64,000 nucleotides of DNA from Pseudomonas sp. LS.1a (lineage in GTDB: Bacteria; Pseudomonadota; Gammaproteobacteria; Pseudomonadales; Pseudomonadaceae). How positions within the stretch are numbered: the stretch's first letter is position 1; each line of letters opens with the position of its first letter. This document shows positions 52,920 through 62,242 of the stretch, piece after piece. The stretch spans positions 3,202,001 to 3,266,000 of the forward strand of contig NZ_CP092827.1 of assembly GCF_022533585.1 (NCBI RefSeq), in the 5' to 3' direction. Position numbers and translations under genes: made by a program. The notes below the pieces were generated by a model that saw nothing but the letters and a program-made list of their open reading frames with translations, made no database searches and was not told the origin of the DNA.

Positions 52920-53318
52920 ATGAGCACCCAGACCTACAGCATCTCCGACCTGTCCCGCGAGCTGGACATCACCACCCGCGCCATCCGCTTCTATGAGGAA
53001 CAGGGCCTGCTGAGCCCCGAGCGCCGAGGCCTGGAGCGCATCTATTCGGCGCGTGACAAGGTCAGCCTGAAGCTCATCCTGCGCGGCAAGCGCATCGGTT
53101 TTTCGCTGGCCGAATGCCGCGAGCTGATCGAGTTGTACGACCCCTCCAGCGGCAACCTCAAGCAGCTCAACAGCATGCTGGCGAAAATCGCCGAACGCCG
53201 CGCCCAGCTGGAACAGCAGATGCTCGACATCCACCAGATGCAGCTGGAGCTGGACACCGCCCAGGAGCGCTGCGAACAAGCCCTGGCCGCCACCCTGAAC
53301 AACAAAGACAACCGCTGA
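52920..53318 (+). CDS. liuR: MerR-family regulator LiuR
   Basis: 132 residues. The MerR HTH reads YSISDLSRELDITTRAIRFYEEQGLLSPERRGLERIYSARDKVSL in parts (residues 6-50), followed by a coiled-coil dimerisation helix (LNSMLAKIAERRAQLEQQMLDIHQMQLEL). No metal-binding cysteines. LiuR proteins control branched-chain amino acid degradation, and mvaB 19 bases downstream supports this. The other liu genes are not in the window. ATG 52920 has only a weak ribosome binding site. Confidence 0.9.
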   Translation: MSTQTYSISDLSRELDITTRAIRFYEEQGLLSPERRGLERIYSARDKVSLKLILRGKRIGFSLAECRELIELYDPSSGNLKQLNSMLAKIAERRAQLEQQMLDIHQMQLELDTAQERCEQALAATLNNKDNR

Positions 53319-53337
53319 ACGCCACAGGAAACCCGCC

Positions 53338-54237
53338 ATGTCCTTGCCCAAACACGTCCGCCTGGTCGAAGTAGGCCCCCGCGACGGCCTGCAGAACGAA
53401 GCCCAGCCCATCAGCGTCGCCGACAAGGTGCGCCTGGTGGACGACCTCACCGAGGCGGGCCTGGCCTATATCGAAGTGGGCAGTTTCGTCTCGCCCAAGT
53501 GGGTGCCACAGATGGCCGGCTCCGCCGAAGTGTTCGCCGGCATTCACCAGCGCCCGGGTGTTACCTATGCGGCGCTGGCGCCCAACCTGCGCGGTTTCGA
53601 GGACGCCCTGGCCGCTGGGGTGAAGGAAGTGGCGGTATTCGCCGCCGCCTCCGAAGCCTTCTCGCAACGCAACATCAACTGCTCGATCAGCGACAGTCTC
53701 AAACGCTTCGAGCCGATCATGGAGGCCGCGCGCAATCACGGTGTGCGTGTGCGCGGCTATGTGTCGTGCGTGCTCGGCTGCCCCTATGAAGGCAAGGTCA
53801 GTGCCGAGCAGGTCGCCCCGGTGGCCCGCGCCCTGCATGACATGGGCTGCTACGAGGTATCGCTGGGCGACACCATCGGCACCGGTACTGCCGGTGATAC
53901 CCGGCGCCTGTTCGAGGTGGTGTCGGCACAGGTGCCACGCGAGCAACTGGCCGGGCACTTCCACGATACCTATGGCCAGGCCTTGACCAACGTGTATGCC
54001 AGCCTGCTCGAAGGTATCAGCGTATTCGACAGCTCGGTGGCCGGGCTGGGCGGCTGCCCATACGCCAAAGGGGCCACCGGCAATATCGCCAGTGAAGACG
54101 TGGTGTACCTGCTGCAGGGGCTGGGCATTGAAACCGGCATTGACCTGGACCGGCTGATCGCCGCCGGCCGCCGCATCAGCAGCGTGCTGGGCCGCGACAA
54201 CGGGTCGCGGGTAGCACGGGCGCGCAGCGCGCATTAA
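53338..54237 (+). CDS. mvaB: Hydroxymethylglutaryl-CoA lyase (leucine degradation)
   Basis: 299 residues. It cleaves HMG-CoA to acetyl-CoA and acetoacetate. Signatures: VRLVEVGPRDGLQNE near residues 7-21, YIEVGSFVSPKWVPQMAGSAEV, SVLGCPYEG-type cysteine region (YVSCVLGCPYEG), HFHDTYGQAL metal ligands, and the active-site loop VAGLGGCPYAKGATGNI with the catalytic cysteine near residue 238. CAGGAAA precedes ATG 53338. Last step of leucine catabolism, in the liuR operon. Confidence 0.96.
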   Translation: MSLPKHVRLVEVGPRDGLQNEAQPISVADKVRLVDDLTEAGLAYIEVGSFVSPKWVPQMAGSAEVFAGIHQRPGVTYAALAPNLRGFEDALAAGVKEVAVFAAASEAFSQRNINCSISDSLKRFEPIMEAARNHGVRVRGYVSCVLGCPYEGKVSAEQVAPVARALHDMGCYEVSLGDTIGTGTAGDTRRLFEVVSAQVPREQLAGHFHDTYGQALTNVYASLLEGISVFDSSVAGLGGCPYAKGATGNIASEDVVYLLQGLGIETGIDLDRLIAAGRRISSVLGRDNGSRVARARSAH

Positions 54238-54417
54238 GTCATACGGGTGTCACATACGTGTGGGTGGAGTGTTACCGCCCCCACGTTTCACAGCAAAAAA
54301 TCGGGTAACAGGGAAACAAATCGGCAGAATTTCAGGCCAGGCGATTTTGATGAAAATCTCCAAGTTATTGTTTTTAAAGGATTTTCAAAAGTTGGCACGC
54401 ACCCTGCTATATCTCTG
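54238..54417. promoter_or_regulatory. Promoter/activator region of the CrcY sRNA
   Basis: 180 bases after mvaB with no gene. It contains inverted half-sites TGTTAC (54270-54275) and GTAACA (54305-54310), 35 bases centre to centre, 80-135 bases upstream of a sigma-54 promoter; they resemble the half-sites bound by the activator CbrB at crcZ/crcY. The region is A/T-rich around 54340-54390. Confidence 0.6.
54393..54408 (+). promoter_or_regulatory. Sigma-54 (-24/-12) promoter of crcY
   Basis: TGGCACGCACCCTGCT has GG at 54394-54395 and GC at 54406-54407, the exact N10 spacing. Transcription should begin about 12 bases on, near 54418. Confidence 0.85.
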
Positions 54418-54773
54418 GTACAACAACAAAAAAAATGTGACACCCAATAAAAACAACAGGTAACGGCTCTGACATAACAAGAACAACACGGCAGAGGCGT
54501 AGCAAGCAGATTTTTTTGGAGTCGACACGCTTTTCAGGGGTACGCCCCGCGGTCTGGCACAGAACAATAAAACTACCTCCAGGTAGCGGCAGCCAGGTTC
54601 GGATCAGCAATGATGAAGGCAGGTCAGCGCTCAAAAAAATACGTTTGCTCTTGACCCCGCATGGGGGTCGCCCGCAACACCAGGACAGGCTGACAAAAAC
54701 AACAAAAGGCCGGTCCCAATAATAAAAAAAGAGCAGGCAACAACGCTTTGAGGGGAGCTTCGGCTCCCCTCAG
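54418..54773 (+). ncRNA. crcY: CrcY regulatory RNA (Hfq/Crc-sequestering sRNA)
   Basis: A roughly 355-base untranslated stretch between mvaB and the mgtC-like gene, the place where P. putida carries crcY. It has six AAnAAnAA motifs: 54422 AACAACAA, 54446 AATAAAAA, 54476 AACAAGAA, 54563 AACAATAA, 54698 AACAACAA and 54718 AATAATAA. It follows a sigma-54 promoter and ends at the hairpin 54748-54772. No open frame is convincing. In P. putida CrcZ/CrcY are made under CbrAB-sigma-54 control when poor carbon sources are used and remove Hfq/Crc from target mRNAs. Position, promoter and motifs agree, so the identification is strong; the exact ends are estimates. Confidence 0.9.
54748..54772. terminator. 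Hairpin ending crcY (+) and overlapping the mgtC-like gene stop (-)
   Basis: TTGAGGGGAGC-TTCG-GCTCCCCTCA: a 10-bp stem with a stable UUCG loop. On the minus strand it begins at the stop codon of the MgtC-like gene. No long T-run. Confidence 0.7.
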
Positions 54774-55288
54774 TGCTTCCTGCCCTCTTCTTCCTTCTGC
54801 TTTCCCTCATCCTGCCCCTCAAGCTTGTCCACCAGCAACGGCATCGTGCCCAGCACCAGCAGGGCCAGTATCGTGCTGATCAACGCCGTGGCTTCGCGGC
54901 CCATGCCGGCTGCCGTACCAATGGCGGCGGTCATCCACAGCCCGGCGGCTGTGGTCAGGCCCTTCACATGGCTGGTGTCCTGGCCGTTGCCCTTGAGAAT
55001 GGTGCCCGCACCCAGAAAACCGATGCCGGCGACAATGCCCTGGATCACCCGGCTCAGCGCCTGCTCATCGGCCCCGGCCATACTCGGCGCCAGCACGAAC
55101 AGCGCAGCGCCCAGCGAAACCAGCATATGCGTGCGCACCCCGGCGGACTTGCCTTTGTGCTCGCGCTCGAAGCCCAGGACGGCGCCGAGCAGGGCTGCCA
55201 TCAGCAGGCGTACGAGGATTTGCGTGACCTCGCGCTCATCAGTGATGTCGGCGAATTCGGCCTGGATGGCTTGCCAGATGAGGTCCAT
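54770..55288 (-). CDS. MgtC/SapB-family membrane protein
   Basis: 172 residues from ATG 55288. Membrane segments: LVRLLMAALLGAVLGFEREHKGKSAGVRTHMLVSLGAALFVLA, VIQGIVAGIGFLGAGTIL and LTTAAGLWMTAAIGTAAGMG, then ALISTILALLVLGTMPLLV, containing the conserved MgtC block ExxxR (FEREHKGKSAGVRTH) and GFLGAG. A charged tail (EGQDEGKQKEEEGRKH) ends the protein. Some relatives affect Mg2+ limitation and F-ATPase; which role applies here is unclear. A start at 55375 would run through a REP. Confidence 0.87.
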   Translation of the reverse strand: MDLIWQAIQAEFADITDEREVTQILVRLLMAALLGAVLGFEREHKGKSAGVRTHMLVSLGAALFVLAPSMAGADEQALSRVIQGIVAGIGFLGAGTILKGNGQDTSHVKGLTTAAGLWMTAAIGTAAGMGREATALISTILALLVLGTMPLLVDKLEGQDEGKQKEEEGRKH

Positions 55289-55323
55289 GGCGTTATTCCC
55301 ATGCTGAGCATTGTGTTGGCTGG

Positions 55324-55422
55324 GCCGGCCTCTTCGCGGGTAAACCCGCTCCCACAGGGTTTGCACAAGTTTCAATGCAATGCAGTACCTGTGGGAGCGG
55401 GTTTACCCGCGAAAAGGCCGGG
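55324..55422. repeat. REP inverted pair
   Basis: GCCGGCCTCTTCGCGGGTAA continuing ACCCGCTCCCACAGG faces CCTGTGGGAGCGGGTTTACC continuing CGCGAAAAGGCCGG. It lies just upstream of the MgtC-like gene and of the divergent DUF3203 gene. Confidence 0.9.
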
Positions 55423-55537
55423 CCTGCCATCTGCAAGGGTTGACCTCCGAGCAAATGACAAAGTGCCGCTCAGCTTCCGGATGCAGCAACCCGCCCCTCC
55501 CTGTGGTCCACCCTGTAACCCCCAGGAGGACCACTCC

Positions 55538-55777
55538 ATGCCCATTGAAATCGACGAAACCACCCGCCGCTGCACCCTGCTAGGCGAAGGCCTGCGCATC
55601 GAAGGTGATGGCCCGTCCATCGAAATCGTCACCGACGAACAGCTGCGCATGTCAGTGGCCCTGCTCGCGGGCCAGCGTGTGCCCATCACCGAAGCCGAGG
55701 CCGATGCACTGACCGTGGCGGGTGCGGTGGATAGCCGCAGGCATCTGAAGGCCAGCACGCCAGGCTCGGTAATCTGA
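55538..55777 (+). CDS. Small DUF3203-family protein
   Basis: 79 residues from ATG 55538, behind a strong CAGGAGGACC. The sequence MPIEIDETTRRCTLLGEGLRIEGDGPSIEIVTDEQLRM (read in parts) is the pattern of the Pseudomonas DUF3203 family; it ends RRHLKASTPGSVI. No signal peptide. Function unknown. A larger frame extending back across the antisense of the MgtC-like gene is spurious. Confidence 0.85.
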   Translation: MPIEIDETTRRCTLLGEGLRIEGDGPSIEIVTDEQLRMSVALLAGQRVPITEAEADALTVAGAVDSRRHLKASTPGSVI

Positions 55778-55898
55778 GGCCTGGCGGGGCTTACCCGAAA
55801 ATCTGATATGGTTTTTATCGCAAAATCTGAGCCTGTGCTGATAACAGCCTCAGGGCCATAGTGCTCATGCCTGATCGAGGCCTGATGAGCACCGAGCC

Positions 55899-57302
55899 AT
55901 GAACGATAGAATCCCTTTCACAGAGATCGCCACCGCCCCAGCCAGCCCCCAGCCACGACGCGCCGACAATGGCATCCATACCCGTAGTTTCACCGGGCTG
56001 TACCGCAACCTGCGTATCGGCTTCGCCGGCGCCCTGTTCGTGCTGTTCTTCGGCACCGCCTGGCTGAACTGGAACGGCCGTCAGGCCGTGCTGTGGGACC
56101 TTGGCAACAGCAAGTTCCACATCTTCGGCGCCACCTTCTGGCCGCAGGACTTCATCCTGCTGTCGGCACTGCTGATCATCTGCGCCTTCGGCCTGTTCGC
56201 CATCACCGTGTATGCCGGTCGCGTGTGGTGCGGCTACAGCTGCCCGCAGAGCACCTGGACCTGGCTGTTCATGTGGTGCGAAAAGGTCACCGAGGGTGAC
56301 CGCAACCAGCGCATCAAGCTGGCCGCCGCGCCCTGGAGCCTGAACAAACTGGCCCGTCGCACATTGAAGCACAGCCTGTGGCTGGCCATTGGCGTGCTCA
56401 CCGGGCTGACCTTCGTCGGCTACTTCACCCCGATCCGCTCACTGGCCGCAGAACTGTTCACCTTGCAACTGGGCGGCGTGGCGCTGTTCTGGGTGCTGTT
56501 CTTCACCGCCGCCACCTACATCAATGCCGGCCTGCTGCGCGAAGCGGTGTGCCTGCACATGTGCCCCTATGCGCGCTTCCAGAGCGTGATGTTCGACAAG
56601 GACACCCTGGCGGTCGCCTATGACCCGCGTCGCGGCGAAGCCCGTGGCCCGCGCAAGAAAGGCAGCGACGCCCGCGCCCAGGGCCTGGGCGACTGCATCG
56701 ACTGCACCTTGTGCGTGCAGGTGTGCCCCACCGGCATCGATATCCGCGATGGCCTGCAAATGGCCTGCATCGGTTGTGCGGCGTGCATCGATGCCTGTGA
56801 CGGGGTAATGGACAAAATGGGCTACGCCCGTGGCCTGATCGGCTACAAATCCGAACACAGCCTGCAAGGTGGCACCACCCATTGGCTGCGCCCGCGCCTG
56901 CTGGGCTACGCCGCGGCGCTGGGGGTAATGATCGCGGCGCTGGTGATAGCCTTGCAACTGCGTCCGATGGTGTCGCTGGACGTGATCAAGGACCGCGGCC
57001 TGTTCCGCGAGAATGCCCAGGGCCAGATCGAAAACATCTACCTGCTCAAGGTCATCAACAAGACCGAACGCACTCGGCACTACGAACTGCGCCTGCTGGA
57101 CGCCGACGGTTTCAGCTTGCAGGGCAAGACATCATTCATGATCCCGGCCGGTGAAATGAGTGAACTGCCGGTGTCGGTGGCGATGCTGGCCGAACGCCCG
57201 GCCAGCAGCTCGCAGACGCTGAGTTTCGAAGTCAGCGAACGCGACGACCCCGCCATCCGCAGCGTGGCCAACAGCCGCTTCGTCGCACCGATGAACCGTT
57301 GA
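55899..57302 (+). CDS. ccoG: Cytochrome c oxidase accessory protein CcoG (FixG/RdxA family)
   Basis: 467 residues. Membrane segments include LRIGFAGALFVLFFGTAWL, FILLSALLIICAFGLFAITVYAG, LWLAIGVLTGLTFVGYF, VALFWVLFFTAATYINAG and LLGYAAALGVMIAALVIALQL. Two 4Fe-4S ferredoxin motifs: CIDCTLCVQVCPTGID and ACIGCAACIDACDGVMD near residues 265-305, plus GRVWCGYSCPQ and CLHMCPYARFQ. CcoG reduces Cu(II) for cbb3 oxidase assembly. No ccoNOPQ gene is near, so this may be a second ccoG copy. The stop is 50 bases before the MocR start. Confidence 0.93.
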   Translation: MNDRIPFTEIATAPASPQPRRADNGIHTRSFTGLYRNLRIGFAGALFVLFFGTAWLNWNGRQAVLWDLGNSKFHIFGATFWPQDFILLSALLIICAFGLFAITVYAGRVWCGYSCPQSTWTWLFMWCEKVTEGDRNQRIKLAAAPWSLNKLARRTLKHSLWLAIGVLTGLTFVGYFTPIRSLAAELFTLQLGGVALFWVLFFTAATYINAGLLREAVCLHMCPYARFQSVMFDKDTLAVAYDPRRGEARGPRKKGSDARAQGLGDCIDCTLCVQVCPTGIDIRDGLQMACIGCAACIDACDGVMDKMGYARGLIGYKSEHSLQGGTTHWLRPRLLGYAAALGVMIAALVIALQLRPMVSLDVIKDRGLFRENAQGQIENIYLLKVINKTERTRHYELRLLDADGFSLQGKTSFMIPAGEMSELPVSVAMLAERPASSSQTLSFEVSERDDPAIRSVANSRFVAPMNR

Positions 57303-57352
57303 TCCCTTACACTGATCCCACCTTGCCTGCCAGGCTTCGACAGAAGGCCAGA

Positions 57353-58762
57353 ATGAAACGCTACGAACGCTTTGCCGACGATATTGCCGAACTGATCCGC
57401 TCCGGGGTGCTGGGCCCCGGCCAGCGGGTGCCCTCGGTGCGTTATGCCAGCCAGACCCACGGGGTCAGCCCGTCCACCGTGTTCCAGGCCTACTACCTGC
57501 TGGAAAGGCGCGGGCTGATCCGCGCCCGGCCGCGCTCAGGCTACTTCGTCAACGCCCACGCCCCGCGCCAGTTCAGCGAACCGCAGGCATTGCAGCCGGT
57601 CAGCGAGTCCACCGACGTCGACGTCAGCGCGCTGGTGTTCTCGATCCTCGACTCGATCAAGGACCCCAACACCGTGCCGTTCGGCTCGGCCTTCCCCAGC
57701 CCCGAACTGTTCCCGCTGCAGCGCCTGTCGCGCTCGCTGGCCAGCGCCAGCCGCAGCATGGACCCGCGCATGGTGGTGACCGACCTGTCACCCGGCAACC
57801 CGCAGCTGCGCCGGCAGATTGCCCTGCGCTACATGGTCGGCGGGCTGATGCTGCCGATGGAGGAGCTGCTGATCACCAACGGCGCGCTGGAAGCCCTGAA
57901 CCTGTGCCTGCAGGCCGTCACCCAGCCCGGCGACCTGGTGGCCATCGAAGCCCCCGCCTTCTATGCCTGCCTGCAGGTACTGGAGCGGCTCAAGCTCAAG
58001 GCGGTGGAAATCCCTGTGCACCCGCGCGAAGGCATGGACCTGGGCGTACTGGCGCAGACCCTGGAAAAGCACCCGGTCAAGGCCGTGTGGTGCATGACCA
58101 ACTTCCAGAACCCGGTGGGCGCCAGCATGCCGGAGGCAAAAAAGCAGGCATTGGTGGAGCTGCTGGCGCGTCATCAGGTGCCATTGATCGAAGACGACGT
58201 GTACGCTGAACTGTACTATTCGCAGCAAGCCCCCAAGCCGGCCAAGGCCTTCGATACCCAGGGCCTGGTGATGCACTGCGGTTCGTTCGCCAAGAGCCTG
58301 GCACCAGGCTACCGCATCGGTTGGGTGGCGGCCGGGCGCTTTGCGCAGAAGATCGAGCGGCTCAAGCTGATGACCTCGCTGTGTGCCTCGATGCCGGCGC
58401 AGGCGGCGATCGCCGACTACCTGCAGCACGGCGGCTACGACCGCCACCTGCGCAAGCTGCGCTATGCCCTGGAAGGCCAGCAGGCCAACATGCTGGCGGC
58501 CATTGCCCGGCACTTTCCGGCGCAGACACGGGTCAGCCAACCGTCCGGCGGCTACTTCCTGTGGCTGGAACTGCCCGAACAGATGGACGCCCTCAAGTTG
58601 TTCCACATGGCCCTGGCCCAAGGCATCAGCATCGCTCCCGGGCCGATCTTCTCGCCCACCCGGCGCTTCGGCAACTGCATTCGCCTGAACTATGGCAGCC
58701 CCTGGCATGAGGATGCCGAACGGGCCATGGAAACCCTGGGGCGGATCATCCGCTCGTTCTGA
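57353..58762 (+). CDS. MocR-type regulator (GntR HTH fused to aminotransferase domain)
   Basis: 469 residues from ATG 57353 (MKRYERFADDIAELIRSG) with AGAAGG upstream. GntR winged HTH in residues 1-70 (VPSVRYASQTHGVSPSTVFQAYYLLERRGLIRARPRSGYFV, read in parts). The fold-type I aminotransferase domain follows: LLITNGALEALNLCLQAV, the internal FQNPVGASMP, and the PLP lysine in CGSFAKSLAPGYRIGW near residue 320. Such proteins regulate amino acid or PLP-linked genes; the adjacent ccoG may not be its target. Real enzymatic activity is unlikely but not excluded. Confidence 0.92.
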   Translation: MKRYERFADDIAELIRSGVLGPGQRVPSVRYASQTHGVSPSTVFQAYYLLERRGLIRARPRSGYFVNAHAPRQFSEPQALQPVSESTDVDVSALVFSILDSIKDPNTVPFGSAFPSPELFPLQRLSRSLASASRSMDPRMVVTDLSPGNPQLRRQIALRYMVGGLMLPMEELLITNGALEALNLCLQAVTQPGDLVAIEAPAFYACLQVLERLKLKAVEIPVHPREGMDLGVLAQTLEKHPVKAVWCMTNFQNPVGASMPEAKKQALVELLARHQVPLIEDDVYAELYYSQQAPKPAKAFDTQGLVMHCGSFAKSLAPGYRIGWVAAGRFAQKIERLKLMTSLCASMPAQAAIADYLQHGGYDRHLRKLRYALEGQQANMLAAIARHFPAQTRVSQPSGGYFLWLELPEQMDALKLFHMALAQGISIAPGPIFSPTRRFGNCIRLNYGSPWHEDAERAMETLGRIIRSF

Positions 58763-58819
58763 TGGCTGATGACCCGGTGGGCGACTATAGTTGCCCGATC
58801 CTCTCACCGGGCCCTCGCC

Positions 58820-60475
58820 ATGCAAGCAGATTCGCTCCCGTCATTGGCACAGCTGCAAGCGCGTGTCGCAGAACTGGAAGCTCGCCTGGCCGAGCGCGAA
58901 GACACTGCACAGGCCCATAACCAGCTGCTGGGCGAACTGCTCGACAACAGCCTGGCCAACGTGTTCGCCGCAGACCGCAAGATGCGCCTGGTGGCGATCA
59001 ACCGCATGGCCAGGGAAACCTTTGAGCGTTACCGTGGTTTCGTACCGAAGATCGGCGATTACGTGCCGCAGTTCCTGGTCAACCAGCCTGACATCATGGG
59101 CCGCCTGGCACCGGTGTGGCCACGCGTGCTGGCCGGCGAAGCTTTCATCGATACCATCACCTTCGGCCCGCCTGACGCCCCTCGCCATTACGAGATCCGC
59201 TACCACCCGCTGCGCGATGCGCAGCAGCGGATCCAGGGCGGGTACATGTTCGCCTATGACATCACCGAGCGCATGGCCGAACAGGAACGCCTGCGCCAGG
59301 CCGAAGAAGCCCTGCGCCAATCACAGAAAATGGAGGCGGTCGGCCAGCTGACCGGTGGCATCGCCCACGACTTCAACAACCTGCTGGGCAGCCTGCTTGG
59401 CGCGCTGGAGCTGGCAGAGCAACGCCTGGGTCAGCAACGCTTTGCCGAAACCGCCCGCATGCTCGAACTCAGCCGCAGCAACGCACTGCGGGCCGCTGCC
59501 CTGGTGCAGCGGTTGCTGGCCTTTTCACGCCAGCAGATGCTGGTGCCCCAAGCGGTCGATGTGCAGCGCCTGGTGGCCGACATGCATGACCTGATCCGCA
59601 GTTCGACCGGCCCGCACATTGACTTCCAGGACCAGACCCTGGCCGCGCAATGGTCGATCCTCATCGACCCGCAACAGCTGGAAAACGCCTTGCTCAACCT
59701 GTGCATCAATGCCCGTGACGCCATGCCGCTGGGCGGCTCCCTGCGCATCGGCTGTGAAAACGCCAATCTCTCAGCGGCCGAGGCCAAGCGCCTGGGCCTG
59801 CCGACGGGCCACTATCTGCACATTCGTGTCGAGGACACCGGCCTGGGCATGTCCAGTGCGGTGCGGGAGCGCGCCCTCGAACCCTTCTTTACCACCAAGC
59901 CGCTGGGCCAGGGCACCGGCCTGGGGTTGTCCATGGCCTATGGCTTTGTTCGCCAGTCCGGGGGGCAGTTGCTGATCGACAGCGTTGTCGGGCAAGGCAC
60001 TTGCGTTCACCTGTACCTGCCCCAGCACAAGAGCGCTACCGCAACCTGCCACGACGAGCCAGCCGCATCCCCCACCGAGCCGGTGCAGCCGCGCGTGCGC
60101 CGGATCATGCTGGTGGAGGATCAACCGGCCCTGCGCCTGGTACTGGTTGAAGTGCTGACGGAACTGGGCCACCAGGTGCAGGCTTTCGAGGGTGGCGGCC
60201 CGGCGCTTGAAGCGCTGCAGGAAGGGCCGCCACCGGACCTGCTGATTACCGATGTCGGCTTGCCTGGGCGGGTCGACGGCTACCAGCTTGCAGGGGCCTA
60301 CCAGGACCTCGTGGTGCATGCCCCGGTATTACTGATTACCGGCTATGACACCATCGATACGGTGCCCTGTGCCCGGCCCGACAGGCGCACGGAGCTGCTA
60401 CACAAACCCTTCGACCTGAACACCCTCGGCGAACGGGTCGAGCGGCTGCTGGGCATTGCGCCGCACTCGCCTTGA
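58820..60475 (+). CDS. Hybrid sensor histidine kinase with C-terminal receiver (first of a tandem pair)
   Basis: 551 residues from ATG 58820. N-terminal coiled coil ([20 protein letters not shown]), one PAS domain ([33 protein letters not shown]), dimerisation/phosphoacceptor box [25 protein letters not shown] (histidine near residue 199), ATPase N box [13 protein letters not shown]1 DTGLGM and G2 GTGLGLSM. The receiver ([19 protein letters not shown], phospho-acceptor aspartate in [14 protein letters not shown]) is at the C-terminus. No membrane segment, so it is a cytoplasmic sensor. It shares architecture and motifs with the gene 63 bases downstream. Confidence 0.9.
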   Translation: MQADSLPSLAQLQARVAELEARLAEREDTAQAHNQLLGELLDNSLANVFAADRKMRLVAINRMARETFERYRGFVPKIGDYVPQFLVNQPDIMGRLAPVWPRVLAGEAFIDTITFGPPDAPRHYEIRYHPLRDAQQRIQGGYMFAYDITERMAEQERLRQAEEALRQSQKMEAVGQLTGGIAHDFNNLLGSLLGALELAEQRLGQQRFAETARMLELSRSNALRAAALVQRLLAFSRQQMLVPQAVDVQRLVADMHDLIRSSTGPHIDFQDQTLAAQWSILIDPQQLENALLNLCINARDAMPLGGSLRIGCENANLSAAEAKRLGLPTGHYLHIRVEDTGLGMSSAVRERALEPFFTTKPLGQGTGLGLSMAYGFVRQSGGQLLIDSVVGQGTCVHLYLPQHKSATATCHDEPAASPTEPVQPRVRRIMLVEDQPALRLVLVEVLTELGHQVQAFEGGGPALEALQEGPPPDLLITDVGLPGRVDGYQLAGAYQDLVVHAPVLLITGYDTIDTVPCARPDRRTELLHKPFDLNTLGERVERLLGIAPHSP

Positions 60476-60538
60476 CTGGCTATTCGCCTGCTGGCGAACA
60501 CGTTAAAGTCTGGGTCTCCTCTTTTGTCGGACCTCGGC

Positions 60539-62233
60539 ATGCCTTCCCGTGACCTGCTTTCACTGCGCCAACAAGTCGAAGCCCTGCAGCGGCAGAACGC
60601 GCTGCTGGAGGCCCGCCTGGCAAGCCATCAGGAACACGACCAGGACTTTTACCGCTCGCTCTTCGACACCATGGATGAAGGCTTCTGCATCATCGAGTTC
60701 TTCGACGGCCCGCACGGCCCGCTGAGTGACTATGTGCATGTGCTGGCTAATGCGGCCTATGCCAAGCACGCCGGCATCCCCAATGTGGTCGGGCAGAAAC
60801 TGCGTGAGATGGTGCCCGATGAGGCCGATGACTGGGTCGCCCGTTATGGCGCGGTTCTGCGCACGGGCGAGCCCCTGCATTTCGAGCAGGAGCTGGTCGC
60901 CACCGGCCATGTGTTGTCGGTGACCACCTTCCGGGTGGAGCCTGCCGAAAAGCGCCAGGTGGCGGTACTGTTCAAGGACGTTACCGAACGACGGCGGGCC
61001 GAGCTTGCCCTGCAACGCCTGAACGAGGAGTTGGAACAACGGGTGAATGCGGCATTGGCAGAACGGGCCAAGGCCGAGGAGGCCCTGCGCCAGGCACAGA
61101 AGATGGAAGCGGTCGGCCAGCTCAGTGGCGGCATCGCCCATGACTTCAACAACCTGCTGGGCGCCATCCTGAGTGCCCAGGAGCTGATGCGCCAACGCCT
61201 GGAGCAATCCCGTTTCGACAGCCTGGAACCCTTGCTGGAGCTGTCCAGCGGCTCGGCGCAGCGGGCCTCTTCGCTGGTACACCGGCTGCTGGCATTCTCC
61301 CGTCAGCAGACCCTGCAGCCCTGCTCCACGCAGGTGGCGACGCTGGTGGGCGGCATGGAAGAGCTGCTGCGCCGTACCATTGGTCCTTCCATCACCCTGA
61401 CCAGCCAGTTCCCCTACCCGCTGTGGCCGACCTTCATCGACCCGCCGCAACTGGAAAGTGCCCTGCTCAACGTGTGCATCAATGCCCGCGATGCCATGCC
61501 TGCTGGCGGTGCGATCGATATCCTCGGTGACAACCTGCTACTCGACGACGAGCAAGCCCATGCACTGGGACTGCCAGCTGGTGAATACATAAGGCTGAGC
61601 ATCATCGACAACGGCAATGGCATGTCGACGGAGGTGGCCGAGCGCGCAGTCGACCCGTTCTTCACCACCAAGCCGATGGGCCAGGGCACGGGCCTTGGCT
61701 TGTCGATGACCTACGGTTTCGTGCGCCAGTCGGGCGGGCAGCTACGGGTGTTGTCGACGCTTGGCGAAGGCACCCGCATCGAGCTACTGCTCCCCCGCCA
61801 CCACGAGCTCCCCGAAGCCCCGGCACCCAGGCCGCGGCGCACACTGCTGGAAAGTGGCAGCACGGCCGCACAGCGTATCCTGCTGATCGAAGACCAGATT
61901 GCCTTGCGCGTGGTCGTCTGCGAGGTGCTGGAGGAACTGGGTTACCTGGTCGACGCGTTCGAGAATGGCCCGGCCGCCCTTGCCCACCTGCAAAATGGCG
62001 AGCGGCCAGACCTGCTGCTGAGCGATATCGGCCTGCCCGGCGGCCTGAATGGCCGCCAGTTGGCTGAACGTTGCCGCGAGCGCTACCCCGACCTCAAGGT
62101 GCTGTTCATTACTGGCTACGACGAAAGCGCGGCGCTCAGTGACGGCCAGTTGTTGCAAGGCACACAGGTGCTGACCAAGCCGTTCGAGCTGGAAGTGCTG
62201 GCCGAACGGGTACGCTCGCTGCTGGAAGATTGA
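60539..62233 (+). CDS. Hybrid sensor histidine kinase with C-terminal receiver (second of the tandem pair)
   Basis: 564 residues from ATG 60539; TTG 60524 is an upstream alternative. The N-terminal coiled coil ([24 protein letters not shown]), PAS domain ([24 protein letters not shown]), histidine box [15 protein letters not shown] box [13 protein letters not shown]2 GTGLGLSM and C-terminal receiver ([39 protein letters not shown]) follow the first kinase closely. The PAS domains differ, so the two genes may sense different signals. Duplication followed by divergence is the simplest reading. Confidence 0.9.
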   Translation: MPSRDLLSLRQQVEALQRQNALLEARLASHQEHDQDFYRSLFDTMDEGFCIIEFFDGPHGPLSDYVHVLANAAYAKHAGIPNVVGQKLREMVPDEADDWVARYGAVLRTGEPLHFEQELVATGHVLSVTTFRVEPAEKRQVAVLFKDVTERRRAELALQRLNEELEQRVNAALAERAKAEEALRQAQKMEAVGQLSGGIAHDFNNLLGAILSAQELMRQRLEQSRFDSLEPLLELSSGSAQRASSLVHRLLAFSRQQTLQPCSTQVATLVGGMEELLRRTIGPSITLTSQFPYPLWPTFIDPPQLESALLNVCINARDAMPAGGAIDILGDNLLLDDEQAHALGLPAGEYIRLSIIDNGNGMSTEVAERAVDPFFTTKPMGQGTGLGLSMTYGFVRQSGGQLRVLSTLGEGTRIELLLPRHHELPEAPAPRPRRTLLESGSTAAQRILLIEDQIALRVVVCEVLEELGYLVDAFENGPAALAHLQNGERPDLLLSDIGLPGGLNGRQLAERCRERYPDLKVLFITGYDESAALSDGQLLQGTQVLTKPFELEVLAERVRSLLED

Positions 62234-62242
62234 CGGGCGCGC

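Noticed and set aside
54393..54408. Sigma-54 promoter as control for the mgtC-like gene
   Set aside because: It faces right, toward crcY, whereas the mgtC-like gene is transcribed leftward.
54247..54722. Short open frames (60-75 codons) in the crcY region
   Set aside because: Overlapping frames on both strands without start signals. The sigma-54 promoter and CA motifs explain the region as an sRNA.
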